Assembly (NCBI GenBank): GCA_014238345.1
Contig: JABABF010000263.1
Location: forward strand, 1-8,942
Length of the DNA: 8,942 bases
DNA from: Gammaproteobacteria bacterium
Lineage (GTDB): Bacteria; Pseudomonadota; Gammaproteobacteria; JABABF01
Direction of reading: 5' to 3'
Shown here: positions 1 to 6,886 of the stretch, piece after piece
How positions within the stretch are numbered: the first letter of the stretch is position 1
Layout of the letters: each line of letters opens with the position of its first letter
Position numbers and translations under genes: made by a program
The notes under the pieces: generated by a model
The model's input: the letters and a program-made list of their open reading frames with translations, nothing else
Told to the model about the DNA's origin: nothing
Databases searched by the model: none

Positions 1-1679
1 GTAGCGAGTTGGTCGGCCAAATACAAGGGCTGATCTTTGTTGTTCGCCTTGGCGGTCAATTTGTTTGAGGCTCGTAATTGATCTTCCTCTTCGCCGCTAT
101 CGATGGCGGTAAAAGTGATGCAATCAGTGGGACAGATGTCCACACAGGCATCGCATTCAATACACAGCGATGGCGCGAACACCGTCTGCACATCGCAATT
201 CAGGCAGCGCTGTGCCTCGGCGTAGCCCGCGGTGGCATCAAACCCCAGCTCCACCTCGAGTTTGGGATTGCTGAGCGCGCGCTCAGTCGGCTCGTGCGGT
301 ACCGCATAGCGCTCATCAATTTCCACTGCACTGTCGTAGCTCCACTCGTGAATACCCATGCGCTGGCTGAACAATGTAACACCCGGTGCCAAGCGTTCAG
401 TCACCGCTTTTCCTTGACACAGGTGGTGGATAGAAATCGCCGCCTGATGTCCATGGGCGACTGCGGTAATGATATTTTCTGGTCCCAGCGCAGCATCGCC
501 ACCGATAAAAACACGCTGGTGAGAAGTGCCATAGGTTTTTTTGTCAATGACTGGCATATCCCAATCGCCAAACTCTAAGCCGATATCGCGCTCTATCCAC
601 GGGAAGGCATTGTCTTGTCCAATGGCAATCAAAACCTCATCACAGGGGATATCTACCAAGGGCTCGCCGGTTGGGATGAGGCGCCGCTTGCCGTTGTCGT
701 AATGAGCTTCTACTTTTTCAAAACGCACTCCGCTCAGGCGACCCTGCTCAAGCAAAAACTCCTTGGGAACATGGTTATTGAGGATGGGGATGCCCTCTCG
801 CATTGAATCCTCTTTTTCCCACGGGGAAGCTTTCATCTCATCAAAAGGACTGCGCACCACCACTTTGACTTCCGTGCCACCCAGGCGGATCGAAGTGCGA
901 CAGCAATCCATCGCCGTATTTCCTCCGCCGAGTACGATGACGCGGCGACCGATGGCATCGGTATGCCCAAAAGCCACCGAGGAGAGCCAATCAATGCCGA
1001 TGTGAATATTTGCAGCGGCCTCATCTCGCCCCGGTAGCGACAGGTCGCGACCGCGCGGTGCACCGGTGCCGATGAATATGGCATCGTAGGCTGGCTGGTG
1101 ATCAAGCAGAGCCTTCAAGCTATCGACCTGCTGGTCGAAATGGCATACTGCACCCAAGTCGAGGATATAGTCAACTTCCTCGACCAGCACTTCCCGTGGC
1201 AGACGAAAGGCGGGGATCTGGCTACGCATCATGCCGCCTCCGGCTTTTTGATCATCAAAAATATGTATTTCATAGCCGAGCGGGAGCAAATCGCGCGCCA
1301 CCGTCAGCGAGGCTGGTCCAGCACCGATCAGCGCGATGCAGTGACCATTTTTCTGATCGGGCCTCTGTGCTGGCGGCAAGCGGTGGGATATCTCCCCCTT
1401 GTGATCTGCAGCAACTCGCTTCAGACGGCAGATCGCCACAGCATCTTGAGCATCATCTAGGCGCCCACGGCGGCAAGCGGGCTCGCAGGGACGATCGCAA
1501 GTGCGCCCGAGAATACCGGGAAAAACATTGGATTCCCAGTTCAGCATATAGGCATCGGCGTAGCGACCAGCGGCGATCAGACGGATGTATTCCGGCACAG
1601 CGGTGTGCGCCGGGCAAGCGTACTGGCAATCCACCACACGGTGGAAATATTCTGGATCAGAGATATCGGTGGCTTTCAT
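1..1679 (-). CDS. GltD-like FAD/NAD(P)H oxidoreductase with fused ferredoxin domain, 3' end cut off by the window
   Basis: Translation from ATG 1679 gives 559 residues without a stop up to the left edge, so the C-terminus is missing. It resembles the glutamate synthase small subunit. The N-terminal Fe-S domain has Cys18 and Cys22 (DCQYACPAHT) and RTCDRPCEPACRRG (Cys61, Cys65, Cys69). FAD binding is seen at IGAGPAS (118-124), NAD(P)H binding at GGGNTAMD (251-258), and the FAD C-terminal signature at FIGGDAALGPENI (391-403). A C-terminal ferredoxin-like segment follows: CLNC (492-495) and CIECDACVDICP (506-517), a [4Fe-4S] pattern. It would shuttle electrons between NAD(P)H and a ferredoxin-type partner. 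Related fused proteins, as I recall, often neighbour 2-oxoacid:ferredoxin oxidoreductase genes, which would lie beyond the left edge; this is inference. In-frame TAA lies ten codons upstream of the ATG; no Shine-Dalgarno is evident. It is not a plain GltD, since no glutamate synthase large subunit precedes it. Confidence 0.9.
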   Translation of the reverse strand, partial: MKATDISDPEYFHRVVDCQYACPAHTAVPEYIRLIAAGRYADAYMLNWESNVFPGILGRTCDRPCEPACRRGRLDDAQDAVAICRLKRVAADHKGEISHRLPPAQRPDQKNGHCIALIGAGPASLTVARDLLPLGYEIHIFDDQKAGGGMMRSQIPAFRLPREVLVEEVDYILDLGAVCHFDQQVDSLKALLDHQPAYDAIFIGTGAPRGRDLSLPGRDEAAANIHIGIDWLSSVAFGHTDAIGRRVIVLGGGNTAMDCCRTSIRLGGTEVKVVVRSPFDEMKASPWEKEDSMREGIPILNNHVPKEFLLEQGRLSGVRFEKVEAHYDNGKRRLIPTGEPLVDIPCDEVLIAIGQDNAFPWIERDIGLEFGDWDMPVIDKKTYGTSHQRVFIGGDAALGPENIITAVAHGHQAAISIHHLCQGKAVTERLAPGVTLFSQRMGIHEWSYDSAVEIDERYAVPHEPTERALSNPKLEVELGFDATAGYAEAQRCLNCDVQTVFAPSLCIECDACVDICPTDCITFTAIDSGEEEDQLRASNKLTAKANNKDQPLYLADQLA

Positions 1680-1799
1680 ACGGGTATAACACAGCGATAA
1701 CGAGCTTTAATAGCCAAGTAATTATAGCGATTTGGCTGACCCTACGCACAGTACACTGCAGCTGCCAGGGCGTGTCAGAGCGGGCTCCTCACTCGCCCC
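1680..1799. promoter_or_regulatory. Intergenic region with putative -10 element for the flavoprotein gene
   Basis: On the minus strand a perfect TATAAT lies at 1721-1726, which would start transcription near 1714, about 35 bases before the ATG at 1679. No good -35 hexamer is present at 16-18 bp spacing. A small palindrome (CAGT-AC-ACTG, 1749-1758) lies near the -35 position and could bind a regulator. No intrinsic terminator is seen after the LLM-class gene, so read-through is also possible. Confidence 0.35.
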
Positions 1800-2825
1800 C
1801 TATAACATCTGCTCGGCAAAAAATCGCAAATTTTCGACATCGCGCTCAAAATTGTCGCTACGCCCTATCGCCAGCGTGGTCAACGGTGTTTTCTTCCAAT
1901 CGACCAGGCGCTCGGCGATGCGTTCGCGCGGCCCGCTCAGGGAGATCTCATCGGCCAACTCATCGGGCACGGCAGCCACTGCCTCTTCTTTGCGCCCGTC
2001 GAGATATAAGTCTTGGATTTTTTGCGCGGCCTCCCCATAACCCATGCGTATGACCAACTCCTTATGGAAATTCATATTGCGAGCTCCCATGCCACCGATG
2101 TAGAGCGCCAACATGAATTTCGTGGGCAACAAGGCCTGCTCTAAATCATCGTTGATATTGATGGAAATACTCGGCATCACCACCTCAAAATCTGGCGGTA
2201 GATTGTTTAGCAAGTCGCCGTAAATATTCCAGTTGTAAGGCGACATGTAGAGCGGAAACCAACCATCGGCGATGGCCACTGTCTGTGCGACATTTTTGGG
2301 GCCTTCGGCACCGATGAAGACCGGAATGTTTTTGCGTAGCGGATGGGTGATACTTTTCAGTGGCTTGCCCAGACCCATCGAACCTTCGCCGTCGTAAGGC
2401 AAGCGAAAGCTGTTGCCTTGCAACTGCACGGGCTCCTCGCGAGCGACGATTTGGCGAAAGATATCTAGCCATTCCCGAGTGCGCTCTAAGGGTCGACGAA
2501 ACGACTGCCCATACCAACCCTCGACGATTTGCGGGCCAGAGACACCCACACCCATAATAAAGCGCCCGCCGCTCAGGTGGTCGATGGTCATGGCCGTCAT
2601 CGCTGCACAGGCTGGTGTGCGTGCCGAGAGCTGGGCAACCGATGTCCCCAAGCGCATCTTCTTGGTGTGGGCAGCGACCCAGATCAGCGGTGAAAAAGCA
2701 TCCGAGCCGTAGGCCTCTCCCGTCCATACCGAATCGTAGCCAAGGCGCTCGGCCTCCTGTGCCAGCTCTACTGTTTTAGGATAGGGATGGCGCTGCCAAT
2801 AGCCTAGTTGCAAGCCTAATTTCAC
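1800..2825 (-). CDS. LLM-class flavin/F420-dependent oxidoreductase (Rv3520c family)
   Basis: A 341-residue luciferase-like monooxygenase-superfamily protein (TIM-barrel fold), soluble, with no signal peptide. Hallmarks are the N-terminal MKLGLQLGYW, SVWTGEAYGSDAFSPL (32-47), AQLSARTPACAAMTAMT (64-80), IDHLSGGRFIMGVGVSGPQ (81-99) and IGAEGPKNVAQTVAIADGW (171-189). These agree with the subfamily named after M. tuberculosis Rv3520c, which lies in the sterol side-chain region. Members are annotated as F420-dependent, but the cofactor (F420 or FMN) cannot be read from this sequence, and the substrate is unknown; a redox step on a steroid or isoprenoid CoA ester is possible. The start is GTG at 2825, preceded by a perfect AGGAGG five bases upstream. 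A 242-bp gap separates it from the racemase gene and holds a promoter candidate, so it may be transcribed both by read-through and on its own. Confidence 0.9.
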   Translation of the reverse strand: MKLGLQLGYWQRHPYPKTVELAQEAERLGYDSVWTGEAYGSDAFSPLIWVAAHTKKMRLGTSVAQLSARTPACAAMTAMTIDHLSGGRFIMGVGVSGPQIVEGWYGQSFRRPLERTREWLDIFRQIVAREEPVQLQGNSFRLPYDGEGSMGLGKPLKSITHPLRKNIPVFIGAEGPKNVAQTVAIADGWFPLYMSPYNWNIYGDLLNNLPPDFEVVMPSISININDDLEQALLPTKFMLALYIGGMGARNMNFHKELVIRMGYGEAAQKIQDLYLDGRKEEAVAAVPDELADEISLSGPRERIAERLVDWKKTPLTTLAIGRSDNFERDVENLRFFAEQML

Positions 2826-2830
2826 TATTG

Positions 2831-2836
2831 CCTCCT
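2831..2836 (-). promoter_or_regulatory. Strong ribosome binding site deciding a GTG start
   Basis: A perfect AGGAGG on the minus strand, five bases before the GTG at 2825. It is the strongest Shine-Dalgarno in the window and confirms the GTG as the start of the LLM-class oxidoreductase. Confidence 0.8.
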
Positions 2837-2849
2837 ACTGGCCAGGGAT

Positions 2850-2870
2850 GGTGATGGGACGGTGATGGGA
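2850..2870. repeat. Short tandem direct repeat in the leader of the LLM-class gene
   Basis: GGTGATGGGA occurs at 2850-2859 and again at 2861-2870, an 11-bp period, with related GGATGG units on both sides. In the transcript this is a C-rich CCATCACC-type repeat about 25-45 bases upstream of the GTG start. Function unknown; probably slippage. Confidence 0.5.
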
Positions 2871-2958
2871 TGGACATGGAGCCAGCTAAGCAGCTACACT
2901 CAAGGCGAGTGCCACTGCCCTACAGCCCTATGCTATGCCTGAATTGCGCTCTGGAATC

Positions 2959-2986
2959 AGTATAAACGATAGCGGCCCTAAACCAA
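2959..2986 (-). promoter_or_regulatory. Putative sigma70-type promoter for the LLM-class gene
   Basis: On the minus strand, TTGGTT (2981-2986) and TATACT (2959-2964) are separated by 16 bp. The -10 matches five of six consensus bases, the -35 only three of six. Transcription would begin near 2952 and give a leader of roughly 125 bases before the GTG at 2825. Read by eye, without scoring against background. Confidence 0.3.
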
Positions 2987-2999
2987 ATCGCAGGCCGCT
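2971..2999. repeat. Perfect 7-bp inverted repeat flanking the putative -35 box
   Basis: AGCGGCC at 2971-2977 is matched by GGCCGCT at 2993-2999, with 15 bases between them. The repeat encloses the putative -35 hexamer (2981-2986). It could be an operator for a dimeric repressor, or an RNA hairpin ending the upstream operon; the bases after the minus-strand hairpin (ATCGTTTATA) are only mildly T-rich, so a terminator would be weak. Confidence 0.4.
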
Positions 3000-3067
3000 C
3001 AATCGCCGCTCCTGCACCAGATAGCCACGCAACTAAGCAGTGGCAACAAGACACGATTGGGCGAGAA

Positions 3068-4243
3068 TTACACTGTTTTTGAGGTATTCTCCGACGGCAC
3101 GGCGGCGATGCCATCGGCCAATAAGCGCTCGATTTTATCGCTATCACAACCGAGCTCAGCCAACAGCTTCCGGGTATCGCTGCCAGGCACCGGCGGCGCA
3201 CCGGGTAACTCACAGTGACTGCGAGAAAAATTCGGGGTCGGCCTGGGTTGTACCACACCGTCGCGCTCCACCAAAATACCTCGCGCGCGGTTGTGGGGAT
3301 GATCGGGCGCTTCTGCCATCGACAGCACTGGCGCAAAACAGACATCACTGCCCTCCAGCAATTCGCACCACTCAGCGCGGGTGCGCTGTAAAAACAAGCT
3401 CGCCAATTGCGCTTTGCGCGCTGGCCACTCGGCTCGGTCCAAACGCTGCATCAAATCCGCAGCTCCCAGATCTTCGCCGAGCTTGTCTGCCAACTCTTGA
3501 TAAAATTGGGTTTCAATGGCGGCGATGCTGATCCACTCGCCATCGGCACACTCATAGGTGTCGTAGAAAGGTGCCCCACCATCCAGCATATTGTCTTGGC
3601 GCTTACCGCTCCACAAGCCGGTGCCGTGGAAGGCAAATAGTGGAGCCATCAACGAAACCACACCATCGCTGATCGCCACATCAAGCACCTGCCCCTGCCC
3701 AGAGCGAGAGCGCTCCAACAGCGCAGCGCAAATACCCAGCGCCAAATACAGCGAACCGCCGCCGAAATCCCCGACCAAGTTCAGCGGTGGTACCGGCCCG
3801 GAATCACTCCGACCAATCGCCGCCAGCGCACCGCTGAGCGCGATGTAATTCAAATCGTGGCCAGCGGCCTGAGCCAGCGGCCCCTCCTGCCCCCAACCAG
3901 TCATGCGGGCGTAGATCAAAGCCTTATTGCGCGCTGTGCAGACCTCCGGCCCCAGACCCAACTTCTCCATAACACCGGGGCGAAACCCCTCGACCAGCAC
4001 ATCGGCATCGTCGAGCAAGCGCAGTGCCAACTCAATCGCCTGAGGTTGCTTCAAATTCAGGGCAATAGTGCGCCGTCCCCGATTTATCACATCGCCAGGG
4101 TCGCCGGAAGGCCCCAGCGCAGAGCCGCCGGGGCGGTCGATGCGAATCACTTCCGCACCTAGGTCTGCCAGCAACATACAGGCAAAAGGCGCTGGCCCTA
4201 AGCCAGCAAATTCGATAATGCGCAGGCCAGCTAAGGGACCCAT
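3068..4243 (-). CDS. Alpha-methylacyl-CoA racemase (CaiB/BaiF family III)
   Basis: A 391-residue CaiB/BaiF-fold protein beginning MGPLAGLRIIEFAGLGPAPF, a standard family N-terminus; the frame extends up to a TTG at 4300, but those 19 extra residues (rich in A and W) match nothing in the family. The residues that define alpha-methylacyl-CoA racemase are visible: FRPGVMEKLGLGP with Arg88, GHDLNY with His129-Asp130, GDFGGG with Asp159, and AAIETQFY with Glu244, matching Arg91, His126-Asp127, Asp156 and Glu241 of M. tuberculosis MCR. This favours racemisation of 2-methylacyl-CoA (R/S at the alpha carbon) over CoA transfer. Such an enzyme is needed when only one epimer enters beta-oxidation, as with the C-25 epimers of the cholesterol C26 acid. 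The upstream region is G-rich (4251-4260) rather than a classical Shine-Dalgarno. It is probably the last gene of the five-gene operon. Confidence 0.92.
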   Translation of the reverse strand: MGPLAGLRIIEFAGLGPAPFACMLLADLGAEVIRIDRPGGSALGPSGDPGDVINRGRRTIALNLKQPQAIELALRLLDDADVLVEGFRPGVMEKLGLGPEVCTARNKALIYARMTGWGQEGPLAQAAGHDLNYIALSGALAAIGRSDSGPVPPLNLVGDFGGGSLYLALGICAALLERSRSGQGQVLDVAISDGVVSLMAPLFAFHGTGLWSGKRQDNMLDGGAPFYDTYECADGEWISIAAIETQFYQELADKLGEDLGAADLMQRLDRAEWPARKAQLASLFLQRTRAEWCELLEGSDVCFAPVLSMAEAPDHPHNRARGILVERDGVVQPRPTPNFSRSHCELPGAPPVPGSDTRKLLAELGCDSDKIERLLADGIAAVPSENTSKTV

Positions 4244-4293
4244 CAATGCCACCCCCCACCACCACGCAACTGCTGGTGATGCCGCTTTATCAG

Positions 4294-4309
4294 TAGCCAA
4301 GCCCGGCTA
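4294..4309. repeat. Small inverted repeat between crotonase and racemase genes
   Basis: TAGCC (4294-4298) pairs with GGCTA (4305-4309) across a 6-base loop, within the 78-bp gap. With a 5-bp stem and no T-tract it is unlikely to terminate transcription; it may slightly modulate or protect the message between the genes, or be chance. Confidence 0.25.
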
Positions 4310-4321
4310 GACAACATACAA

Positions 4322-5143
4322 CTAACACCCTTGGAAGTGGGGTTCGCGGCGCTCAACAAAGGCTTTCATGCCCTCTTTAGCATCCTCGCTCTGGATCACC
4401 GGCCCGCCGATCTCATCAACTTTGGGCATCGCCACCGCCTCGCTGTCGCACTCCTCAATCTCGCGCAACGTACGCATCGTGGCCTTAATCGACAGCGGGC
4501 CATTACAACACAAGTGACGCGCCATGGCCAGTGCACACGCAAAGGCCATACCCGCGGGAACCACTTTGTTGATCAAACCAAAACGCAGTGCCTCCTCGGC
4601 GCTGATATTGCGTCCCAGCAACAACATTTCCGCCGCTAAGCAGTACGGAATCTGACGCCGCAAGCGCACTGCCGAGCCCCCCATGGGGTAGAGGCCGCGC
4701 ACCACTTCTGTGATACCAAACACTGCGTTGTCAGAGGCGACGCGAATATCGGTACCCTGTAGTATCTCGCTTCCGCCAGCGACTGCATAGCTCTCCACCG
4801 CCAATAAAATCGGTTTGGCGGGGCGTTTGTCGCGCAACAGTGCCTGCCAATGCAAATCTGGAACTTCTTTCATCTTCTCCATGAGCTGACGACCCGCTTC
4901 AGATTCCTCGGGTGTGTTGCCCTGCTTGAGATCCATGCCAGAGCAAAAGTTGTCGCCGTGTCCGGTCAGTACCGCACACATCAGAGAATCGTCCTCATCT
5001 AGCCGCCGCCAAGCACCGTAGAGGCCGAGGAGCATTGAAGGGCTCAGGGCATTCTTTTTCTCCGGGCGATTGAGTGTTACGCACAGAATTTTGCCGTCTC
5101 GCTCGACGACGCAATGTTCACTACTGCACTCTAATGTTTGCAT
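4322..5143 (-). CDS. Enoyl-CoA hydratase/isomerase (crotonase family)
   Basis: A 273-residue crotonase-superfamily protein, normal length for enoyl-CoA hydratase. The oxyanion-hole segments are CSGMDLK (67-73) and AVAGGSE (120-126). Both catalytic glutamates of hydratases appear conserved: Glu126 in GGSEIL and Glu146 in GITEVVRGLYPMGG. This favours true hydration of a 2-enoyl-CoA over a pure isomerase or dehalogenase. The start is ATG at 5143, with AGGAG nine bases upstream. It sits between the FadD19-like ligase (66 bp gap) and the racemase (78 bp gap), so it probably supplies the hydration step for the same branched substrate. In Mycobacterium tuberculosis the crotonase EchA19 neighbours FadD19 and acts on steroid enoyl-CoA, giving a positional parallel; orthology with EchA19 is not shown here. 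The C-terminus HFQGC is slightly unusual in ending with Cys. Confidence 0.92.
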   Translation of the reverse strand: MQTLECSSEHCVVERDGKILCVTLNRPEKKNALSPSMLLGLYGAWRRLDEDDSLMCAVLTGHGDNFCSGMDLKQGNTPEESEAGRQLMEKMKEVPDLHWQALLRDKRPAKPILLAVESYAVAGGSEILQGTDIRVASDNAVFGITEVVRGLYPMGGSAVRLRRQIPYCLAAEMLLLGRNISAEEALRFGLINKVVPAGMAFACALAMARHLCCNGPLSIKATMRTLREIEECDSEAVAMPKVDEIGGPVIQSEDAKEGMKAFVERREPHFQGC

Positions 5144-5152
5144 GATCAGCTA

Positions 5153-5157
5153 CTCCT
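5153..5157 (-). promoter_or_regulatory. Ribosome binding site of the crotonase gene
   Basis: AGGAG on the minus strand, nine bases before the ATG at 5143. No better ATG or GTG lies in frame with it. Confidence 0.6.
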
Positions 5158-5209
5158 AAAGGGGGTTGTGGTGGTCGATGGAAAGGGATGTGGCTACAGC
5201 TCATCTCAA

Positions 5210-6835
5210 CTATTCTGAATGACGAAACTCACCAGTAGCAACCAGTTTACGCGCTACTGGATAATCAGGTTTGCCGCTGGGGGTGCGCGGCACCTCGGCG
5301 ACCAGATGCAGTTCGCGAGGCACTTTGTAACCAGCGATGTGGCGACGACTCTCCTCCTGTAGGGACGCTAAGGAGGGCCGCGCACCGTCACGCGCACAGA
5401 CCACCGCGCAGACACGTTCAGTAAAGCGCTCATCGGCTACACCGACCACCAAGACATCAAAAATCTCGGGATGATGTTTGAGCGACTGCTCAACCTCTTC
5501 GGGAAAAATCTTCTCCCCACCACTGTTGATGCAATTGCTACCACGACCGAAGATAACGATACCGCCGTCGGCATCGATGGTCGCCAGATCGCCCGTCAGT
5601 ACCCAGCGCTTGCCATTGAGGGTGACCACCGTCCGCGCTGTACGCTCGGCATCGTTGTAGTAACCCACTGGCACATGGCCAGAGCGCGACAAGTAGCCCT
5701 GCTCACCCGAACCCGGCTCCACAAAGCGGTGATCTTCGGTGATGACATCGGCCTGCTCGCCTCGTGCGATACGCCCTAGGCCACCGCCACCGCCGGTGCC
5801 ATCATCCAGCCCCTGCATGCCAGTCTCCGAAGAGCCAAAAGTATTGGAGATGACGAGATTGGGAAAAAACTCTTTAAAGCCTTGCTGCACCGATTCCGAG
5901 AACACCTCACCGCCTGAGCCAATGTGAAATAAGTTGTCCAATTTCCAGCGCTCGGGATGGGCACGCAGAGCGTCTAGCAAGGGTATGCCCATCGCATCAC
6001 CGACGATGGTCAGCGCATTGATCTGTTCAGCTTCGGCAATATCCCAAGCTTGCTCACCATCCAGTGAGCGAGCCGGATTGAGTACTAGAGTCTGACCACT
6101 GCCCAGTGCAATGCAGGAGTACCACCAACAGGCCCCGTGCATCAATGGAGCCAGCGGCATGCCGCGCAAGTACAGACCCTCACGCACCCGCGATGGCAAA
6201 TCGCTTGCACTTTTAATCGGGCCGTCGGGGTGGTAATGCCCAAAACCGCCGAGACTACCGTAAATCAGATCTTTGTGCGGCCACATGACTCCCTTGGGCA
6301 TACCGGTGGTTCCACCAGTGTAGAGGATGAATAAATCGTCCTCCGAACGCGGTGCGAAGTCGCGCTCTGGCGAGGATTCTGCCAGCGCTGTCTCGTAGTC
6401 GATAGCATCGCTGTCGACAGCGGAGCCATCTGCCACCGCAATGCACAGCTTCAGCTTCGGTGTCTGTGAACGCAGTTGCGCGATCAGTTCGCTGAACTCG
6501 CGCCCGTGGATCAAAGCAACCAGATCGGCATTGTCAAATATATAGTGCAGCTCCTCGCCAACATAGCGGTAATTGATGTTAATCGGCACCGCCCTTACCT
6601 TCATGCAGGCCAGCGTCGCCTCCAAATACTCGGCGCTGTTATAGAGGTAAATACCAATGTGCTGACCGGGCTGGATCCCTTGAGCCAGCAGATAATTAGC
6701 CAGACGAGTGGCTCGCTCATCGAATTGCCGATAGCTGTAGCGCTGCTCGCCACAGATGATCGCCTCGCGATCCTCCGGCACCGTATCACTGGCAATTTCC
6801 AATAAATCCGCCAGATTTAAAACTGCCTCACTCAC
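5210..6835 (-). CDS. Acyl-CoA synthetase (AMP-forming), FadD19-like
   Basis: A 541-residue ANL-superfamily ligase that should activate a carboxylic acid to its CoA thioester through an acyl-adenylate, in the cytoplasm. Visible motifs are the P-loop YTGGTTGMPKG (172-182), FGSSETG (333-339), TGDLATIDADG (414-424), INSGGEKIFPEEVE (436-449) and the C-terminal PSGKPDY with catalytic Lys522. The N-terminal LNLADLLE, then NINYRYVGEELHYIFDN (85-102) and VMWPHKD, closely resemble my memory of mycobacterial FadD19, which activates C-24-branched sterol side-chain acids. Length fits the family. The start is GTG at 6835, with GAGG five bases upstream; the protein then begins at the normal place for the family. 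It lies 51 bp after the Ltp3-like gene and 66 bp before the crotonase, consistent with one operon. The general class is certain; the steroid substrate is inferred, and FadD3- or FadD17-type ligases are alternatives. Confidence 0.92.
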   Translation of the reverse strand: MSEAVLNLADLLEIASDTVPEDREAIICGEQRYSYRQFDERATRLANYLLAQGIQPGQHIGIYLYNSAEYLEATLACMKVRAVPININYRYVGEELHYIFDNADLVALIHGREFSELIAQLRSQTPKLKLCIAVADGSAVDSDAIDYETALAESSPERDFAPRSEDDLFILYTGGTTGMPKGVMWPHKDLIYGSLGGFGHYHPDGPIKSASDLPSRVREGLYLRGMPLAPLMHGACWWYSCIALGSGQTLVLNPARSLDGEQAWDIAEAEQINALTIVGDAMGIPLLDALRAHPERWKLDNLFHIGSGGEVFSESVQQGFKEFFPNLVISNTFGSSETGMQGLDDGTGGGGGLGRIARGEQADVITEDHRFVEPGSGEQGYLSRSGHVPVGYYNDAERTARTVVTLNGKRWVLTGDLATIDADGGIVIFGRGSNCINSGGEKIFPEEVEQSLKHHPEIFDVLVVGVADERFTERVCAVVCARDGARPSLASLQEESRRHIAGYKVPRELHLVAEVPRTPSGKPDYPVARKLVATGEFRHSE

Positions 6836-6840
6836 CGTTG

Positions 6841-6845
6841 CCTCA
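6841..6845 (-). promoter_or_regulatory. Ribosome binding site supporting the GTG start of the acyl-CoA synthetase
   Basis: TGAGG on the minus strand, five bases before the GTG at 6835. No ATG lies nearby in frame, and the protein reads as a proper FadD-type N-terminus from this GTG. Confidence 0.5.
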
Positions 6846-6886
6846 CTCTGATAGAAGCCGTATCGGATGCCGCACCACCCATTTCA

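Larger units (their letters stand above)
2826..3067. other. 242-bp intergenic region between racemase and LLM-class genes
   Basis: The longest non-coding stretch in the window. It holds a promoter candidate (2959-2986), a perfect 7-bp inverted repeat around that promoter's -35 box (2971-2999), an 11-bp tandem direct repeat (2850-2870) and the AGGAGG site. A minus-strand frame crosses it (2920-3348) but overlaps the racemase out of frame and resembles no protein. No strong intrinsic terminator with a T-tract is visible. Confidence 0.6.

Noticed and set aside
78..578. A 166-codon plus-strand open frame
   Set aside because: It is antisense to the Fe-S oxidoreductase, whose cysteine motifs and FAD signatures account for this stretch.
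1740..1799. Possible intrinsic terminator after the LLM-class gene
   Set aside because: Only a loose GGGCG/CGCCC pairing with a long loop is present, and no T-tract follows.
1196..2053. A 285-codon plus-strand open frame across the oxidoreductase, the intergenic gap and the LLM-class gene
   Set aside because: It is antisense to two well-recognised genes, is rich in Arg, Ser and His as typical of shadow frames, and shows no domain.
1680..3067. Search for KstR- or KstR2-type operators in the intergenic gaps
   Set aside because: No palindrome of the AACnnGTT or CAAGnnCTTG type was seen by eye; regulation in a proteobacterium may use unrelated operators.
2920..3348. A 142-codon minus-strand open frame in the gap before the LLM-class gene
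   Set aside because: Most of it overlaps the racemase out of frame, its composition is Arg/Cys/Trp-rich and it lacks recognisable motifs.
4244..4300. TTG-initiated N-terminal extension of the racemase
   Set aside because: The extra 19 residues do not resemble the family, while the ATG at 4243 gives the standard N-terminus MGPLAGLRIIEF.
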